NCBI GenBank assembly: GCA_017882655.1
Contig: JADGPB010000110.1
Coordinates: forward strand, 1-7,178
Source of the DNA: Propionibacteriales bacterium
Lineage (GTDB): Bacteria; Actinomycetota; Actinomycetes; Propionibacteriales; Propionibacteriaceae
Length of the DNA stretch: 7,178 bases
Reading direction: 5' to 3'
Of the stretch, positions 1-7,178 are shown piece after piece; the first letter of the stretch is position 1; each line of letters begins with the position of its first letter. The notes under the pieces were generated by a model. The model was given only the letters and a program-made list of their open reading frames with translations. It ran no database searches and was not told the DNA's origin. The position numbers were made by a program, and so were the translations under genes.

Positions 1-2689
<2,689 letters not shown>

Positions 2690-2695
2690 GCTGTG

Positions 2696-2709
2696 CGGCC
2701 CTGAGGCCG
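2696..2709 (+). other. Small hairpin just after the rpoB stop
   Basis: CGGCC (2696-2700) and GGCCG (2705-2709) form a perfect 5-bp GC stem around the tetraloop CTGA. A competing weaker pairing is CTGAG (2701-2705) with CTCAG at 2713-2717 or 2728-2732. No T-run follows, so a terminator is unlikely. It could be an RNA stability or processing element between the two cistrons, or chance in GC-rich DNA. Confidence 0.35.
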
Positions 2710-2751
2710 ACACTCAGCAACCCACAACTCAGAGTCACGACCTTTCCCGCC

Positions 2752-2764
2752 AGGGAGAAAAGAG
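2752..2764 (+). promoter_or_regulatory. Ribosome binding site of rpoC
   Basis: The stretch AGGGAGAAAAGAG is purine-rich and lies before the GTG at 2774. The best Shine-Dalgarno match, AGGGAG (2752-2757), is 16 nt from the start codon, which is long; the weaker AAGAG (2760-2764) is at a normal 9 nt. An in-frame TAA at 2765-2767 rules out any start further upstream, so GTG 2774 is the first possible start codon. Confidence 0.6.
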
Positions 2765-2773
2765 TAAGAAAAC

Positions 2774-6655
<3,882 letters not shown>

Positions 6656-6666
6656 GACTGATCACT

Positions 6667-6703
6667 CCGTCGGCTCCTGGGCACAGCGCCCGGGAGCCGT
6701 CGG
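6667..6703 (+). terminator. Probable rpoBC transcription terminator (GC-rich stem-loop, no T-tract)
   Basis: CGGCTCCTGGGC (6671-6682) pairs with GCCCGGGAGCCG (6688-6699) over 12 bp with one T-G wobble, around a 5-nt loop ACAGC. Beyond a T-T mismatch (6670/6700), CCG (6667-6669) pairs with CGG (6701-6703). The element begins 11 bp after the rpoC stop. No run of T follows; hairpins without a U-tract are commonly proposed as terminators in actinomycetes, and they may instead protect the 3' end after Rho-dependent termination. Confidence 0.75.
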
Positions 6704-6756
6704 CGCACAAGGGGATTGACAGATGCGTAGCGGGAAAGGCTCGATGTCTGCCGGTT

Positions 6757-6785
6757 TTGACCCTGCACGCTCCAGCGACTAGCCT
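6757..6785 (+). promoter_or_regulatory. Predicted housekeeping-sigma promoter for rpsL
   Basis: The -35 element TTGACC (6757-6762) is separated by exactly 17 bp from the -10 element TAGCCT (6780-6785). The -35 matches TTGACA at five of six positions; the -10 keeps the TAnnnT pattern usual in actinomycetes. It lies downstream of the rpoC terminator hairpin and in the correct orientation for rpsL. The expected start is near 6791-6794 (a G), giving a leader of about 220 nt. An earlier perfect TTGACA at 6716-6721 has no good -10 at 16-19 bp spacing. Confidence 0.65.
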
Positions 6786-6793
6786 TTCCTGTT

Positions 6794-6814
6794 GGGTCCG
6801 GTGTGTCCGGACTC
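6794..6814 (+). promoter_or_regulatory. Inverted repeat at the predicted transcript start
   Basis: GTCCGG (6796-6801) and CCGGAC (6807-6812) are a perfect 6-bp inverted repeat around TGTGT, extended by a G-T wobble (6795/6813) and a G-C pair (6794/6814). It starts 9 bp after the -10 element. As RNA it would cap the 5' end of the leader; as DNA it could be an operator overlapping the start site. The sequence does not separate these two readings. Confidence 0.45.
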
Positions 6815-6846
6815 TGTGCGTGCCTCTGCGCCCTTCGTAGGTGAGC

Positions 6847-6912
6847 ATGGCCGCACGAACCGTGTCGGCGAACTCGCCGTCACATGCACCGATCCGGTCG
6901 CCGCCTCCTTAA
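6847..6912 (+). CDS. Possible leader peptide upstream of rpsL (21 codons, ends Pro-Pro-Pro-stop)
   Basis: A short frame runs from ATG 6847 to TAA 6910-6912. The preceding AGGTGAGC (6839-6846) aligns with the 16S-complementary AGGAGGTGATC so that AGG sits 5 nt before the ATG, a credible ribosome binding site; GTG 6841 is an alternative start in the same frame. The peptide begins MAARTVSAN and ends RSPPP, with no hydrophobic segment and no similarity that I recognise. Consecutive prolines slow ribosomes and need EF-P, so a stall at the stop codon is conceivable. It overlaps the competing helices at 6902-6936. Codon makeup is not strongly like the neighbouring genes (CGA, GCA, TCA and CAT occur), and a frame this short can arise by chance. 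Translation is unproven. Confidence 0.25.
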   Translation: MAARTVSANSPSHAPIRSPPP

Positions 6913-6936
6913 CTTGGGAGCGCTCCGGAGGTGCGC
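6902..6936 (+). promoter_or_regulatory. Competing short helices around the leader-frame stop codon
   Basis: CCTCC (6904-6908) pairs perfectly with GGAGG (6927-6931), extended to 7 bp by G6903-T6932 and C6902-G6933. CTCC (6905-6908) can instead pair with GGAG at 6917-6920, and GCGC (6920-6923) with GCGC (6933-6936). These helices exclude one another, and the left arm covers the last two proline codons of the short frame, so a ribosome there would alter the folding. The helices are short and partly expected from GC-rich sequence. Confidence 0.3.
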
Positions 6937-6945
6937 CAGGCTTCA

Positions 6946-6963
6946 CGAGGCCCCCGGGCCTCG
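6946..6963 (+). promoter_or_regulatory. GC-rich hairpin in the rpsL leader
   Basis: CGAGGCC (6946-6952) pairs with GGCCTCG (6957-6963) over 7 bp around the tetraloop CCCG. It is the most stable-looking element in the second half of the leader. No T-tract follows, so it is not a classic intrinsic terminator, but it could be a pause or attenuation stem, or a protein-binding site. Confidence 0.5.
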
Positions 6964-6974
6964 GACCACCACAA

Positions 6975-6990
6975 GCTGGAGAGATCCAGC
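6975..6990 (+). promoter_or_regulatory. Hairpin with GAGA (GNRA) tetraloop just upstream of the rpsL ribosome binding site
   Basis: GCTGGA (6975-6980) pairs perfectly with TCCAGC (6985-6990) around GAGA, a GNRA-class tetraloop. It ends 24 nt before the GTG start of rpsL, close to the purine-rich ribosome binding region. Its position suits an effect on translation initiation, for example as a binding site for a ribosomal protein, but no partner can be named from this sequence. Confidence 0.5.
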
Positions 6991-6995
6991 GACAC

Positions 6996-7005
6996 GGAAA
7001 AGAGA
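6996..7005 (+). promoter_or_regulatory. Weak ribosome binding site of rpsL
   Basis: GGAAAAGAGA is the only purine-rich stretch at a usual distance (9 nt) before the GTG at 7015. Its match to the Shine-Dalgarno consensus is poor for a highly expressed ribosomal protein gene. The start itself is set by the conserved N-terminal protein sequence. Confidence 0.5.
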
Positions 7006-7014
7006 TACATCCAG

Positions 7015-7178
7015 GTGCCTACGATCCAGCAGCTGGTCCGCAAGGGCCGGACCGACAAGGTCAGCAAGACGAAGACCCCTGCGCTCAAGGGTTCGCCTCA
7101 GCGCCGCGGTGTGTGCACCCGCGTGTACACGACCACGCCCAAGAAGCCGAACTCCGCGCTGCGCAAGGTCGCCCGCGT
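7015..7178 (+). CDS. rpsL: 30S ribosomal protein S12, N-terminal 54 residues (3' end outside window)
   Basis: S12 sits at the decoding centre of the 30S subunit and contributes to tRNA selection accuracy. Translation from GTG 7015 gives the family N terminus PTIQQLVRKGR, then TPALKGSPQRRGVCTRVYTTTPKKPNSALRK. The gene is cut by the window edge; the usual length is about 123-125 residues, so the C-terminal half, including the second streptomycin-associated loop (around Lys88), is not visible. Lys43 (KKPNS loop; K42 in E. coli mature numbering), the common streptomycin resistance position, is the wild-type lysine. The GTG start is chosen because it gives the conserved N terminus directly; there is no upstream in-frame ATG nearby. 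rpsL normally begins the str operon with rpsG, fusA and tuf, and the promoter at 6757-6785 and long leader fit an independent transcript from rpoBC. Confidence 0.98.
   Translation, partial: MPTIQQLVRKGRTDKVSKTKTPALKGSPQRRGVCTRVYTTTPKKPNSALRKVAR

Larger units (their letters stand above)
6791..7014 (+). promoter_or_regulatory. Long structured 5' leader of rpsL
   Basis: This stretch between the predicted start of transcription and the rpsL start codon has no recognisable protein gene longer than about 20 codons. It contains, in order, a stem-loop at the 5' end (6794-6814), a possible 21-codon reading frame (6847-6912), a region with competing short helices (6902-6936), a 7-bp hairpin (6946-6963) and a 6-bp GNRA-loop hairpin (6975-6990). 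I do not recognise it as a named riboswitch or ribosomal-protein leader family. A regulatory role is inferred from its length and structure only. Confidence 0.45.

Noticed and set aside
6910..6915. TAACTT as an alternative -10 element for rpsL
   Set aside because: It fits TAnnnT, but no -35-like hexamer lies 16-19 bp upstream and there is no extended TG motif; the promoter at 6757-6785 is much better.

Overview
The window is core chromosomal DNA from a high-GC Gram-positive bacterium (an actinomycete). It holds the 3' three quarters of rpoB (RNA polymerase beta), all of rpoC (beta prime), a 359-bp gap, and the first 54 codons of rpsL (ribosomal protein S12), all on the + strand. Four things point to Actinobacteria: third codon positions are almost all G or C; rpoC and rpsL start with GTG; beta prime carries a charged coiled-coil insert near residues 146-232, as in mycobacterial and streptomycete beta prime; and the order rpoB-rpoC-rpsL is the usual one there. 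Details such as TNPVAG in the rifamycin region and the acidic rpoC tail ending in LGMR suggest a nocardioid or related lineage, but that placement is from memory and weak.

Layout: 1-2689 rpoB, 5' end outside the window; 2690-2773 short rpoB-rpoC spacer with a small hairpin and the rpoC ribosome binding site; 2774-6655 complete rpoC; 6667-6703 strong GC-rich inverted repeat, the likely end of the rpoBC transcript; 6757-6785 a good sigma-70-type promoter; about 6791-7014 a roughly 220-nt leader with several hairpins and a possible 21-codon reading frame; 7015 to the end rpsL, cut off by the window.

Beta and beta prime together form the active centre and clamp of RNA polymerase. S12 lines the ribosomal decoding site and normally heads the str operon (rpsL-rpsG-fusA-tuf), so the window is the junction between two transcription/translation operons. 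The coding sequences look intact and ordinary: all catalytic and zinc-binding residues visible in the two polymerase subunits are present. I see no mobile element, CRISPR array, tRNA, rRNA or foreign gene. The part most worth a second look is the structured rpsL leader, with its possible leader peptide ending Pro-Pro-Pro-stop. A smaller point is a set of three substitutions in the rifamycin-binding region of RpoB.
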